Source of the DNA: Bdellovibrionales bacterium
GTDB taxonomy: Bacteria; Bdellovibrionota; FAC87; UBA2466; JACKAF01
DNA length: 38,892 nt
Reading direction: 5' to 3'
Assembly (NCBI GenBank): GCA_020435295.1
Contig: JAGQZV010000008.1
Span: forward strand, 1-38,892
Each line of letters opens with the position of its first letter. The first letter of the stretch is position 1. Below the pieces are notes generated by a model. It searched no databases. It was not told the DNA's origin and worked only from the letters and a program-made list of their open reading frames with translations. The position numbers and the translations under genes were made by a program. Positions 16,939 to 24,636 of this stretch are shown here, piece by piece.

Positions 16939-17009
16939 CCGACAGAATGATTGGCTATTTTCACAGGCTCGCTTCTGGGTTAGTGTGGGCCTCCTAAAAG
17001 AGGTTCAAG

Positions 17010-17336
17010 ATGTCTAGTTGTGACCTGACGAAGCAAAAATGTGTTCCCTGCGAAGGCGGCGTCGAGGCCTTTTCGGTGGAAAAGTCCCGCCAGTGGCTGG
17101 AAAAGGTTCCCGGGTGGACGCTTCAAGGCAACAAGATCGAGAAGACCTTCAAGTTCAAGAACTTCGTGGAGGCGATGGCGTTCGTGAACCGAATGGCCGA
17201 CATTGCTGAGGCCGAAGGCCACCACCCGGATATCAGCATTCACTACAGTCAGGTCACGGTTACGCTGTGGACCCACGCGATTGGTGGATTATCGGAAAAT
17301 GATTTCATTTTGGCTGCAAAAATTGAGGCCATCTAG
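17010..17336 (+). CDS. phhB: Pterin-4a-carbinolamine dehydratase
   Basis: Dehydrates the 4a-hydroxy-tetrahydropterin released by aromatic amino acid hydroxylases, regenerating the cofactor. The 108-residue protein shows the active-site block EGHHPDISIHY (His71, His72, Pro73, Asp74) and the second part TLWTHAIGGLSENDF with His89. GAGG lies six bases before the ATG. It is 14 kb from the hydroxylase gene at 1119-2864, not adjacent as in Pseudomonas phhAB. A Cys-containing N-terminal extension (CDLTKQKCVPC) is also seen in many bacterial members. Its last 38 bases overlap the HtrA gene start. Confidence 0.93.
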   Translation: MSSCDLTKQKCVPCEGGVEAFSVEKSRQWLEKVPGWTLQGNKIEKTFKFKNFVEAMAFVNRMADIAEAEGHHPDISIHYSQVTVTLWTHAIGGLSENDFILAAKIEAI

Positions 17337-18396
17337 CGCCTTTATCTGTTTCCTTGCTTTGGCGCTATCGACCCAGGCCCTGGGACGTTTGCTTACGGAT
17401 GAGCAGAATAACGTCGATGTGTACAAGAACTGCAACCCTGCCGTCGTGAACATTACAACGGTGACGTTAAAGCAGGACTTTTTTTTCCAGGTGTATCCCG
17501 AGCGTGGTGTGGGTTCGGGGGTTGTGGTTAGTCCTGATGGTTACGTGGCCACCAATGACCATGTTTTGGGACAAGCGCAGAAGATTGCGGTTGTGCTACA
17601 CGACAAGTCTGAGTACCCCGCCAAAGTAGTCGGACGCGATCCGGACACGGATCTAGCGCTCATAAAGATCGAAGCAAAGGGAAAGAAATTTAAGTCTCTA
17701 GACTTTGCGGCGGGTCCGCTGCAAGTCGGCCAAAAAGTTTTGGCGATCGGCAATCCGTTTGGTTTAGGAGGCTCACTCAGTGTCGGGATTGTCAGCTCGC
17801 TGGAGCGTGAAATAAAGGCACAGACCGGTCGAACCATAAAGAATGTGATCCAGACGGATGCGGCGATAAATCCTGGCAACTCAGGAGGTCCGCTTCTAAA
17901 TAGCAGTGGCGAGATTATCGGCATTAATTCCCAAATTTTCTCGACTAGTGGTGGGAGCGTCGGGGTCGGATTTGCTATCTCGGGCGACACAGCAAAAAAA
18001 ATAGTGCGCCAGTTGATGCAGTTTGGGCAGGTTTTGCGGCCTTGGTTGGGCGTGGAGGGCGTTGGGTTCTCGGCAGCCCTTTTGAATAACTTTCAAATTC
18101 CGAGTCGTTATGGGGTTATGGTAACGGAAGTCTACCGCGGCAGCCCTGCAGCCGGGGCCGACATTCAACCCGCTACGCGGGAATTTATTTGGGGAATGCG
18201 GGTGATACCTGTGGGCGGCGATCTTATCTATCAGATAGACAATCGTCCGGTGCAAACGCTGGCTGATATTCGCGATTATGTGTTGGATAAAAAGGCAGGG
18301 GAGACCATCGCCATCCACTTCATCCGCAATAAGCGCAAGATGAAGGCGACTGTGAAACTCCAATATCCGCCCGGGGTTACCGCCGGTAGTTTCTAG
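17299..18396 (+). CDS. HtrA/DegP-type serine protease with one PDZ domain
   Basis: Periplasmic quality-control protease of 365 residues. A signal peptide (MISFWLQKLR, then SSAFICFLALALSTQALG) precedes the trypsin-like domain with triad His88 (ATNDHVLG), Asp118 (DTDLALIK) and Ser195 (NPGNSGGPL). A single PDZ domain follows (about 260-355), with GVMVTEVYRGSPAAGADI as the binding strand and AGETIAIHFIR near its end. One PDZ domain makes it DegS-like in layout, but with a cleavable-looking signal. ATG 17299 lies inside the 3' end of the dehydratase gene in another frame, a 38-base overlap, so translation is probably coupled. Its stop shares CTAG with the convergent gene. Confidence 0.92.
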   Translation: MISFWLQKLRPSSAFICFLALALSTQALGRLLTDEQNNVDVYKNCNPAVVNITTVTLKQDFFFQVYPERGVGSGVVVSPDGYVATNDHVLGQAQKIAVVLHDKSEYPAKVVGRDPDTDLALIKIEAKGKKFKSLDFAAGPLQVGQKVLAIGNPFGLGGSLSVGIVSSLEREIKAQTGRTIKNVIQTDAAINPGNSGGPLLNSSGEIIGINSQIFSTSGGSVGVGFAISGDTAKKIVRQLMQFGQVLRPWLGVEGVGFSAALLNNFQIPSRYGVMVTEVYRGSPAAGADIQPATREFIWGMRVIPVGGDLIYQIDNRPVQTLADIRDYVLDKKAGETIAIHFIRNKRKMKATVKLQYPPGVTAGSF

Positions 18397-18833
18397 GCGC
18401 TAGCCGTTGCGCTTTCATCGGCGGAGTAGTTTTCGGCGTAGCGAACTCCCACATTTCCTGTGGAACAATCAATGATGATATTCCGACGAACGTTGCGCCC
18501 GATGTCCTGCGCGCTAATCTCAATCTTGTTTTTCTTCATCCATTGGTAAATGGTGACGACGAGGATCTCTTGGTAATAGCTAAGGCCAAAAATCTTGGCT
18601 TCGAAAGCTGTCTGTTTTCCGTTGAGGTGGGCCTTTGTTTTGTTGAGTAAGGTATCAAGCTTTTCGACTAGTTCACGCGTTGTGTGCGACGCTTCGTGCA
18701 AGACCACTGCGCACCCCTCCAAGCTGGGGTGGTGGAAGACGATGAGTGCATTGCGGTTAAGTCGGATAGCGACCTTAGACGGTTTTTTGAAAAAATACGC
18801 CCCTGGGTCTCGAAGTTTGATTAAATTTTCCAT
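18393..18833 (-). CDS. CheD-like protein with an altered active-site loop
   Basis: Probable divergent member of the CheD family (chemoreceptor glutamine deamidase). Residues ~53-83 (LVEKLDTLLNKT ... FEAKIFGLS) match the CheD helix and AKIFGG block. ISAQDIGRNVRRNIIIDCSTGNVGV matches the CheD C-terminal strand pattern (DtGG..GR.v.F...tG.v). Cys41 in EGCAVVLHEASH may be the nucleophile, but the usual GGxxHxMLP segment with its catalytic His is shortened or missing, and the GG after AKIFG is lost. Activity is therefore uncertain. It sits downstream of a flagellin gene and a GAF-domain gene on the same strand, in keeping with motility. Starts at ATG 18833; the stop shares CTAG with htrA. Confidence 0.55.
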   Translation of the reverse strand: MENLIKLRDPGAYFFKKPSKVAIRLNRNALIVFHHPSLEGCAVVLHEASHTTRELVEKLDTLLNKTKAHLNGKQTAFEAKIFGLSYYQEILVVTIYQWMKKNKIEISAQDIGRNVRRNIIIDCSTGNVGVRYAENYSADESATASA

Positions 18834-18847
18834 AAGAGTTTTTAGGC

Positions 18848-19483
18848 TTAGATTAAGTCTACCACTACCGGCGCAAGCTCTAAAGCCAGTTCTTCCAGTC
18901 GCCTGGCATCCTGCTCCGTAAAAGCCGCGGGCCGATGGGAGTCGACGTCAATCTCGCCAATGGCCTTGCCAGAAGCGTCACGGATGGGGACCACAATTTC
19001 TGACCGCGTTCTGAAGTCGCATGAAAGGTAACGTGGATCAGCGCCTACCTCTGGAATATTCAGAGTCTTGTTTTCCTGTACGGCTGCGCCGCAGATGCCG
19101 CTGGCTGACGGGATAATCTCGTGAGGGGATGGGCTACCCCGGAAGGCAGCAAGGTGAAGCGAGTCGCCCTTGAGAACGTAAACTCCGGTCCAATCGTAGT
19201 GGGCGTTGGCTTGGTGTAGTTGTTCCACTATCTGGTCGAGTTGGATAGCAGCGGCTTCGGAGCAAGAGGCAAGCAACGCCCCAAGTTGAGCGGCAAGCTG
19301 AATAACGGCGGTGCGATCACTTTCAGACACGTTTTTGGGGTATCGAATGGAAGCAAGTGGTTTGCCGGCAAAGGACACGGGGATTTCGGTGTCAGCAGCC
19401 GCGACAGTGCTTTGCACCCACTCTAGTTTCAAAGATTGGGCGGCCAAACGCCGCTCAATGTAGGCCCTCAAAAGAGTTTCCAT
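18848..19483 (-). CDS. GAF-domain protein, free methionine-(R)-sulfoxide reductase-like
   Basis: Protein of 211 residues. The C-terminal GAF domain (about 85-208) matches fRMsr: YDWTGVYVL, GICGAAVQENKTLNIPEV (Cys131), DPRYLSCDFRTRSEIVVPI (Cys155) and GEIDVDSHRPAAFTEQD. The SEIVVP block and the two aligned Cys residues are those used in free Met-R-sulfoxide reduction. The first ~80 residues are an extra domain not in the ~160-residue fRMsr enzymes; they contain a GKPLASIRYPK segment and look like a partial GAF or effector-binding region. It may protect against oxidation or sense free methionine sulfoxide. It lies 14 bases upstream of the CheD-like gene on the same strand. Confidence 0.72.
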   Translation of the reverse strand: METLLRAYIERRLAAQSLKLEWVQSTVAAADTEIPVSFAGKPLASIRYPKNVSESDRTAVIQLAAQLGALLASCSEAAAIQLDQIVEQLHQANAHYDWTGVYVLKGDSLHLAAFRGSPSPHEIIPSASGICGAAVQENKTLNIPEVGADPRYLSCDFRTRSEIVVPIRDASGKAIGEIDVDSHRPAAFTEQDARRLEELALELAPVVVDLI

Positions 19484-19526
19484 CAGAGCCTATATGCGCG
19501 CTCAACCGTGGAAAGGCAAGATGGAT

Positions 19527-20012
19527 TTAGCCGTTTAAAAGCTTTAGCACTGTGCTAGGAGACTGATTTGCCGCGGACAAGACCATCGTGCCAGCCTGGC
19601 GAAGCATTTCTCGTTGCATGAGATCCGTCGACTCCGAAGCCATGTCGGCGTCCAAGATTCGGGATTGAGCGGCGGATAGATTCTCGATCTGGATGTTGCC
19701 AGAGTTGATCGTTGTTTCCAAGCGAGACTGAGACGAACCGACGCGTGCGCGCACAGAGTTGATATCGAAGATAGCTTCGTCGATGATTTCTAGGGAGTCT
19801 CGAGCGCTATCGCGGTGACTAAAATCTAGTCCGTCGACGTTGAGGCCGGATGCAGTAAGATCCAGATTTCCTGGATCGAAAAGGATACGGTCGGTGTCTT
19901 CGTCGTTATCCTTACCGACCTGAAATTGAAGATTGAGTTCTTCACCAGCCAGAAGAGGGTCCTGGCCAATAAACTTTGTGCTGTAGGCAATACGATCCAC
20001 TTGACGTTTGAT
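19527..20012 (-). pseudogene. Flagellin C-terminal part, downstream of an in-frame TAA
   Basis: Continues the flagellin reading frame without any shift after the TAA at 20015-20013. It encodes the rest of the N-terminal coiled coil (IKRQVDRIAYSTKF), a short variable domain, and the conserved C-terminal D0/D1 region: NSVRARVGSSQSRLE, then ILDADMASESTDLMQREML and QAGTMVLSAANQSP, ending VLKLLNG. The natural start of this piece is only a GTG at 20000 with no ribosome-binding site, so it is unlikely to be made separately. Joined to the upstream part it gives a normal flagellin of 279 codons. A family comparison suggests that the stop replaces Gln (CAA to TAA). Confidence 0.85.
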
Positions 20013-20366
20013 TTATTCGACTTCGTACATGATCAAGGGTCGTTCTCGATCGCTTACTGTGTCCGTCGCCGCTTGCATCGCAAGTTCACGTAAGCGGATA
20101 AGCATATCTGAAATTTCGTGGGTACCACCCTCGTAGACCTGCACCAGCGACAGACCGTCTTCGGCGTTGCGTACGCCCTGCACTAGAGAGCGGATGTCTG
20201 CACGAAGCTGATCTGAAATTGCGAGCCCGGCAGCGTCGTCGGCAGCCCGATTAATGCGCTTTCCGCTTGAGATTCTTTCGTACGTTCCGCGAAGTGAGCG
20301 ATCGGTACGATTAAGGTTGAACTGAGCATTTAACGCTGGAACGTTCGTGCGTAGCGTAAGTGCCAT
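20013..20366 (-). CDS. fliC: Flagellin N-terminal part, truncated by TAA
   Basis: Encodes the conserved flagellin N-terminus, 117 residues: MALTLRTNVPALNAQ, LNRTDRSLRGTYERISSGKR, INRAADDAAGLAISDQLRADI, and the start of the coiled coil up to RPLIMYEVE. It then stops at TAA where flagellins continue with QI. A strong GGAGG lies six bases before the ATG. Truncated flagellin without its C-terminal D0 helix cannot be polymerised or recognised for export in the normal way, so unless the stop is suppressed or is a sequence error this copy is inactive. Organisms of this group usually carry several flagellin genes, so loss of one can be tolerated. Confidence 0.9.
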   Translation of the reverse strand: MALTLRTNVPALNAQFNLNRTDRSLRGTYERISSGKRINRAADDAAGLAISDQLRADIRSLVQGVRNAEDGLSLVQVYEGGTHEISDMLIRLRELAMQAATDTVSDRERPLIMYEVE

Positions 20367-20372
20367 GGTCGT

Positions 20373-20398
20373 CCTCCGACTAGCTTAAACACCTCCTT
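20373..20398 (-). promoter_or_regulatory. Two Shine-Dalgarno sequences before flagellin
   Basis: On the minus strand AAGGAGGTG (20398-20390), a near-complete complement of the 16S rRNA 3' end, lies about 24 bases before the flagellin ATG. A second GGAGG (20377-20373) lies at normal spacing. The distal site has no in-frame start codon of its own at proper distance. It may act as a ribosome standby site for a highly expressed gene. Confidence 0.4.
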
Positions 20399-20450
20399 CC
20401 TTGTGGTTCCCGACTCATTAATGAATCGAGTTGCAATTCCCTGCAAAAGT

Positions 20451-20481
20451 TTGTGAAAGTTTTTTCCCTTACTTTCAACAA
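20451..20481 (-). promoter_or_regulatory. Stem-loop in the flagellin upstream region
   Basis: TTGTGAAAGT and ACTTTCAACAA form a 10-bp stem with one bulge around a 10-base loop. The element lies 85-115 bases before the flagellin ATG, in the presumed leader. A 10-bp palindrome TCATTAATGA lies at 20415-20424. The remaining intergenic DNA up to 20787 is AT-rich and contains two copies of GTAACTTTTA; I see no gene and no clear sigma-28 promoter in it. Confidence 0.35.
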
Positions 20482-20787
20482 GCCATACGACCGGTAGCCC
20501 GCTGGAGTTTACAAGTATTTTCAATGCGATGCGTGCAAGCTTTGTGATGCTCCGAGTCCTAGCAATCACTGGACAAACAAAAAGATTAACATTTATAGTA
20601 ACTTTTAATTACGGCAAGAGGTCATGGGAGAAGCGGTTTTGCACTGCAATAAATCGTGTTAGAAAGACATCTTTTCTAGGTAACTTTTATTTTGTATTGC
20701 TAGTTGTTGCAGCGCTTAAAGCCGCTCTCCCTTCCTTTCCTACCAATCCCTCTTGTTTGTTTCTCCCGTTCACGCTAGCTTGTCGCG

Positions 20788-21429
20788 ATGAGTAAACTTC
20801 CTCGCGTACTGATAACCGGCGGCCCCACCCGTGCCTATCTAGACAGAGTGCGGTTCTTGAGCAATGTGTCGTCGGGAGAGCTAGCCTTTAGGCTGTGTAC
20901 CCGCTTGCGGCAGCACCGCGCTCGGGTGGCGGCAGTGGTTGGGCCGAACTGCTTTGAATTTCGCCGTCTCAAGTTGACTCACTACGTTCCTGTAGAAACT
21001 ACTGAAGAGATGGCAGCTGCGGTGTATAAATTATGCCGGCAGTTTAAGCCGGACTATGTGGTGTTTTCTGCGGCAGTACTGGACTTTGTTCCGGCCGAGT
21101 GCCTGGAGGGGAAGGTTACTTCGAAGGGGGATTGGACGGTGCGGTTGAAGCCGTCGCCAAAGATCATCGATGAAGTAGCTGCCCGTTTTCCTACGATCAA
21201 ACGCATCGGTTTCAAGCTCGAGTGGGAACCTCAAGCGGACAAAATGGATTGGGGAGCCAAACTTCTTTCGGAAAAAGGTCTAGACGTCTTGTGTCTAAAC
21301 TACCTTTCACAGATCAACAAAAAGGCCCACCCGGCACTCCTTTTTTCTCGAAAACAAAAGCCGGCGCGAGCAAAGACGAAGAAAGAAATTGCGGATTGGT
21401 TAACGTGGTACATTTTTGCCGACCGTTAG
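20788..21429 (+). CDS. Stand-alone CoaB-like protein (phosphopantothenate-cysteine ligase domain)
   Basis: Protein of 213 residues matching the C-terminal half of bifunctional CoaBC. ITGGPTRAYLDRVRFLSNVSSGE is the nucleotide-binding signature (family: TaGGTrEpiDpVRfisNrSSG). VETTEEMAAAV, DYVVFSAAVLDFVP and KIKKSPK-like region LKPSPKIIDEVA are further CoaB blocks. The flavin decarboxylase half (CoaC) is absent. Family members condense 4'-phosphopantothenate with cysteine in CoA synthesis. The usual G before the second TR is changed to P (GGPTR), so it may be a paralogue with another substrate rather than the housekeeping enzyme. The ribosome-binding site before the ATG is weak. The stop overlaps the convergent sigma-54 regulator stop by four bases. 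Confidence 0.7.
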   Translation: MSKLPRVLITGGPTRAYLDRVRFLSNVSSGELAFRLCTRLRQHRARVAAVVGPNCFEFRRLKLTHYVPVETTEEMAAAVYKLCRQFKPDYVVFSAAVLDFVPAECLEGKVTSKGDWTVRLKPSPKIIDEVAARFPTIKRIGFKLEWEPQADKMDWGAKLLSEKGLDVLCLNYLSQINKKAHPALLFSRKQKPARAKTKKEIADWLTWYIFADR

Positions 21430-22391
21430 ATGGGAACTTCTTTTTGGTAACGCGCCAGCTTGTTGTACAGAGTCTTTACCGTAATCCCCATGGCATTGGC
21501 CGCCTTGGTCTTATTGCCGCGAAAGTGTTCCAATACTCGAAGAATATGACGGCGTTCAACATTCTCCAGCAGGAACGTGGCTGCGCCCGAAAAGTAATCC
21601 ATCTCCAGTCCGGGAGACTTAATGTTGAAGGGGATATCGTTTTCTGTGATGGTTTCGGAGTCCACCAGAATCTTGAAACGCTCGACAGTGTTTTGTAGTT
21701 CGCGGACATTACCCGGCCAACGGTAGCGCTTTAGAATCGCCATGGCAGAGGCAGTGATGCGAAGGGCAGAGTTCTCCGCTCCCAAAAAGGATTGAATCAG
21801 AAGTGGGATGTCGTCCGGACGTTTGCGAAGGGGGGACAGCCGGAGGCTAATCGTATTGATTCGGTAGTATAAGTCTTCTCGAAACTTTCCCGCTTTTACT
21901 TGGGACTCTAGGTCTTTGTTGGTCGCCGAAATTACCCGGACGTTGACTTTGATGGGAGCTTTGGCGCCCAGGCGGTGGACTTCCCCCTCTTGCAGGAAAC
22001 GCAGCAGTTTGGCTTGGGCCTCCAATCCCATTTCTCCTATCTCGTCTAGAAATAACGTCCCACCGTCTACGGCCTCGACGAGCCCGATTTTTTGGGTTAT
22101 CGCGCCCGTGAACGCGCCCTTCTCGTGCCCGAACAGTTCACTCATGAGCAAGTTTTCCTGCAAAGCACCACAGTTGATTGAAAGAACGGGGCGAGCGTGT
22201 CGTCTAGAATGCCGGTGGATGTGCTTGGCGACCACTTCCTTGCCCGTTCCGCTTTCGCCTTGGATGAGTACGGTTGCCTCTGAGCCCGCAATTCTCGTGG
22301 CCATCTGCAAAAGATTCAGCATCGTGGGGTCTTGCGTGACAAATTGCGTACCTAGACTTGGGGCCGAACGGCCCGCGCTGGAATCCAACAT
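21426..22391 (-). CDS. Sigma-54-dependent activator lacking a sensory domain
   Basis: Bacterial enhancer-binding protein of 321 residues made of only the AAA+ core and a Fis-type DNA-binding domain. Walker A GESGTGKE (45-52), the sigma-54 contact loop GAFTGA (92-97), Walker B GGTLFLDEIG (110-119), and arginine-finger region FREDLYYRI are intact. The C-terminal helix-turn-helix is RGNKTKAANAMGITVKTLYNKL. There is no receiver, GAF or PAS domain before residue 20, so control must come from expression level or a partner protein as with PspF/HrpR types. Start: ATG 22391 follows GGGGGG closely; a GTG at 22433 is in frame but lies inside a hairpin. Its targets are unknown; flagellar genes are one candidate because of the neighbouring flagellin. 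Confidence 0.88.
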   Translation of the reverse strand: MLDSSAGRSAPSLGTQFVTQDPTMLNLLQMATRIAGSEATVLIQGESGTGKEVVAKHIHRHSRRHARPVLSINCGALQENLLMSELFGHEKGAFTGAITQKIGLVEAVDGGTLFLDEIGEMGLEAQAKLLRFLQEGEVHRLGAKAPIKVNVRVISATNKDLESQVKAGKFREDLYYRINTISLRLSPLRKRPDDIPLLIQSFLGAENSALRITASAMAILKRYRWPGNVRELQNTVERFKILVDSETITENDIPFNIKSPGLEMDYFSGAATFLLENVERRHILRVLEHFRGNKTKAANAMGITVKTLYNKLARYQKEVPI

Positions 22392-22429
22392 ATCCCCCCA
22401 AAAACCTATGTAGCCCAAAAAGCGAAGAT

Positions 22430-22447
22430 CCACCTCCCCATAGGTGG
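22430..22447. promoter_or_regulatory. Inverted repeat upstream of the sigma-54 activator gene
   Basis: CCACCT, six bases, AGGTGG: a perfect 6-bp inverted repeat. On the minus strand RNA it would fold over a GGGGAGG ribosome-binding-site-like sequence and an in-frame GTG. It may be an operator or a structure that hides the first start codon. Confidence 0.3.
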
Positions 22448-22497
22448 ACTCTACCCTGAAAGAATTACATTAGGGTGTCGGGGTCTGCAAATAATTA

Positions 22498-23571
22498 TTA
22501 TACGGCGTGGCTGGACGCGTTGCGTCGCGTTAGGCGGCGGAATAGAGAGCCCATGCTTGCGCGCAAGCGCTGCCACAGAAGCTGGCAGAGCCGTGGCGCA
22601 TAAAGCGTGGTGCAAAACCCCAGCGTTCGCGCTTGCAAGGGGAGTCGGTAGTAAAACCGTCGAGTTTGCAGTGAAAAATTGCTGTTGAACTTTAGTGCTA
22701 GAAGCTTGGAAACTAGGTGGCGCGCCAGCAGCGGGTTTGCCGGCAGGACGTACCCGTCCCTTCCGATCGGAAACGCGTCCAGTTGGCGGTAGCAGGGCTC
22801 CACGGCGCGCGGCACTTTCATGGCTTCTGCGAGTGCGTAAGGAAAACTTACTGTTCCCAAAAAGAGTCGCGCTCCTCGGACTAGCGATGCCAATTCCAGG
22901 TGGTTCTTAGTCTCTACCCACTGCGCGCCCGGTAGATCTAGCTCCGCTTCTTGTGGGTGCCCAACGAAAAGGATGGGACCTAAGCCTGACAGCAGCGTTT
23001 TCCAATAGTGTTTGGGATAACTCCGCCAGCGGGGCGTGAGTGAAACCACGATCGTATCTTTCACCGAGTCATTGGCGGGAGCTTGAAGCCATGCTTCCTC
23101 GGGGTTTATGTGCAGTCCTTGAGAGGCAGCATAGATCTGCGCAAGATGCACCGGACTTTCTTCAGAAAACCACCGCAAGCGATGGGGTAGCTTTTGCAAT
23201 ACCGGCGCGACGAAGCGGCGATCGACTAAGTGAGCGCGATCCAAGTTATAGTGAATGCCTTCGATGCTCCACGCCCGCTCCAGGGGGAGATCACATTCCG
23301 AAACGCTGACCTTGGACATATACGGTTGGTGCAGCAGGAGTGGGATCATCTCTTGGGCCGCCCGAAAAGTAAGTGTGCGCCGGGGATTCTCGCAATCGGT
23401 ATAGGCGTTCAGGATGAGGTGGTTGATTCCCAGTGCGCGGCACGTGGGAAGAGAGTAAATGACATCGCCCAAGCGCCCGCTGTGAATAGCGGTGCGTTCC
23501 GAGCGGAAAATGGCTTCTGGTGCTTCTACCACTTCCGTGCGAAGCCTGGGAATGTGAACGTTCCAACTCAC
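22498..23571 (-). CDS. GT9-like glycosyltransferase (heptosyltransferase fold)
   Basis: Protein of 357 residues with features of the ADP-heptose:LPS heptosyltransferase family: SGRLGDVIYSLPTCRALG near the N-terminus (the G-x-GD-hh motif) and a C-terminal nucleotide-binding half with ILFVGHPQEAEL, then LELASLVRGARLFLGTVSFPYALAEAMKVP. The usual D/H catalytic residues are not clear, so the donor is unknown. The start is GTG 23571, four bases after the stop of the upstream pyruvyltransferase-like gene; starting at an earlier ATG at 23709 would overlap that gene by 134 bases. The C-terminal tail is very basic (LWQRLRASMGSLFRRLTRRN), consistent with binding to the inner membrane surface. Confidence 0.72.
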   Translation of the reverse strand: MSWNVHIPRLRTEVVEAPEAIFRSERTAIHSGRLGDVIYSLPTCRALGINHLILNAYTDCENPRRTLTFRAAQEMIPLLLHQPYMSKVSVSECDLPLERAWSIEGIHYNLDRAHLVDRRFVAPVLQKLPHRLRWFSEESPVHLAQIYAASQGLHINPEEAWLQAPANDSVKDTIVVSLTPRWRSYPKHYWKTLLSGLGPILFVGHPQEAELDLPGAQWVETKNHLELASLVRGARLFLGTVSFPYALAEAMKVPRAVEPCYRQLDAFPIGRDGYVLPANPLLARHLVSKLLALKFNSNFSLQTRRFYYRLPLQARTLGFCTTLYAPRLCQLLWQRLRASMGSLFRRLTRRNASSHAV

Positions 23572-23575
23572 GGTC

Positions 23576-24592
23576 TTAGGAAATCTGCCTTTCCGCGGGG
23601 CCGATGGGGGCATTGCGAGCCGGAAGGACCTGCCGCCACTGCTCTCGGATTTTCTGCTTCCAGCTTTCGATCCCCGCGGCTGTATGTGTTCGGCCAACGA
23701 TCGCTTCAAATTGTTGGTTCAAGGATTCTAACGTAGCGTATCGGATGAACGGAAGCTGTGCGAACTCCAGTTCGTTTGGAGGGGTTTCTGAAACAAAAAG
23801 AGCGATTCGCCCCACAGAATTAGCCAAATGTGCGCAAGTCAGGTTGTTGGTAACAACTAGATCGGTGGTGGCCAAGAATCTGGGATATTCTTTTGCATCA
23901 AAAGAATAGTGAGTTCGTTCGCCAAACATACTCGAAAACCGCATGAATTCGTCCACTGTAGGGCAGAAAACCTGAAGATCGTACGAATCGGAGCTGTGTT
24001 CGATAAATCTGCAAAGTTCCCGCAAAAAGGTCTGGTGGTTGGGCGAGACTCTTGCTTGGTGGTCGTCGATGACAAAGCCGATGCGGGGCTGAGTATTGGC
24101 GGCTACCGTTTGTGTCCTGGCGGCAAAAAGTGACGGGCAGGGTAGCATGGCCGCCTCTAAGCCGTACTGGCGAAAATAGTTTTTGGCGGCAATGTCACGC
24201 GCCGTGATAACTGTCGAACGTCGCTTAAAACAATGCAACTCATCTTTATTGAGAGCGCGGGCCTCTTCCGGTAAGCCTAGGCCGAGTGCGAACAGCGGGA
24301 TCTTCGATCGGGCGACCAGATGATAAAAAGTTTCCAACCCGCGGTTGTGCCAGGTGGCGGATCCAGCGATGATAGCCATGCTAAATGGGATCAAACTCTG
24401 GTGGTGGTAGGAGTTGGAATAAACCGTGCGTCGGCGGCGCGAACCATCAGGAAGCAATAGATCCGGATTCTTGTCAAAGAGGACCCAGTTTACCGGTGGT
24501 GCTAGTACGTCTTGCAGCAAGTTTTGGATCCCTTGCAAGATCCACTCGTCTTCGGGATGCCATTGGCGCGATGAGGCAGCGAGGATATTCAT
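23576..24592 (-). CDS. Polysaccharide pyruvyltransferase family protein
   Basis: Protein of 338 residues resembling the PS_pyruv_trans (CsaB/WcaK-like) fold. The blocks are MAIIAGSATWHNRGLETF (glycine-rich loop), SKIPLFALGLGLPEE, RRSTVITARDIAAKNYFRQYG followed by AAMLPCPSLF, and late FLATTDLVVTNNLTCAHLANSVG. In the family this enzyme transfers pyruvate from PEP onto cell-wall or exopolysaccharide sugars. The match is by motif order and general appearance. It sits between an SGNH hydrolase gene and the GT9-like gene, suggesting that all four act on one surface glycan. Confidence 0.68.
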   Translation of the reverse strand: MNILAASSRQWHPEDEWILQGIQNLLQDVLAPPVNWVLFDKNPDLLLPDGSRRRRTVYSNSYHHQSLIPFSMAIIAGSATWHNRGLETFYHLVARSKIPLFALGLGLPEEARALNKDELHCFKRRSTVITARDIAAKNYFRQYGLEAAMLPCPSLFAARTQTVAANTQPRIGFVIDDHQARVSPNHQTFLRELCRFIEHSSDSYDLQVFCPTVDEFMRFSSMFGERTHYSFDAKEYPRFLATTDLVVTNNLTCAHLANSVGRIALFVSETPPNELEFAQLPFIRYATLESLNQQFEAIVGRTHTAAGIESWKQKIREQWRQVLPARNAPIGPAERQIS

Positions 24593-24636
24593 ACGTAGCT
24601 CTCTTCGGCTGCAAGTGGAGCGGGATTTAGTGCGGT

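Noticed and set aside
20367-20560. Sigma-28 flagellar promoter for flagellin
   Set aside because: The best candidate on the minus strand (TAAA, 15 bases, then GGTCGTAT) does not match the GCCGATAA -10 well enough to report.
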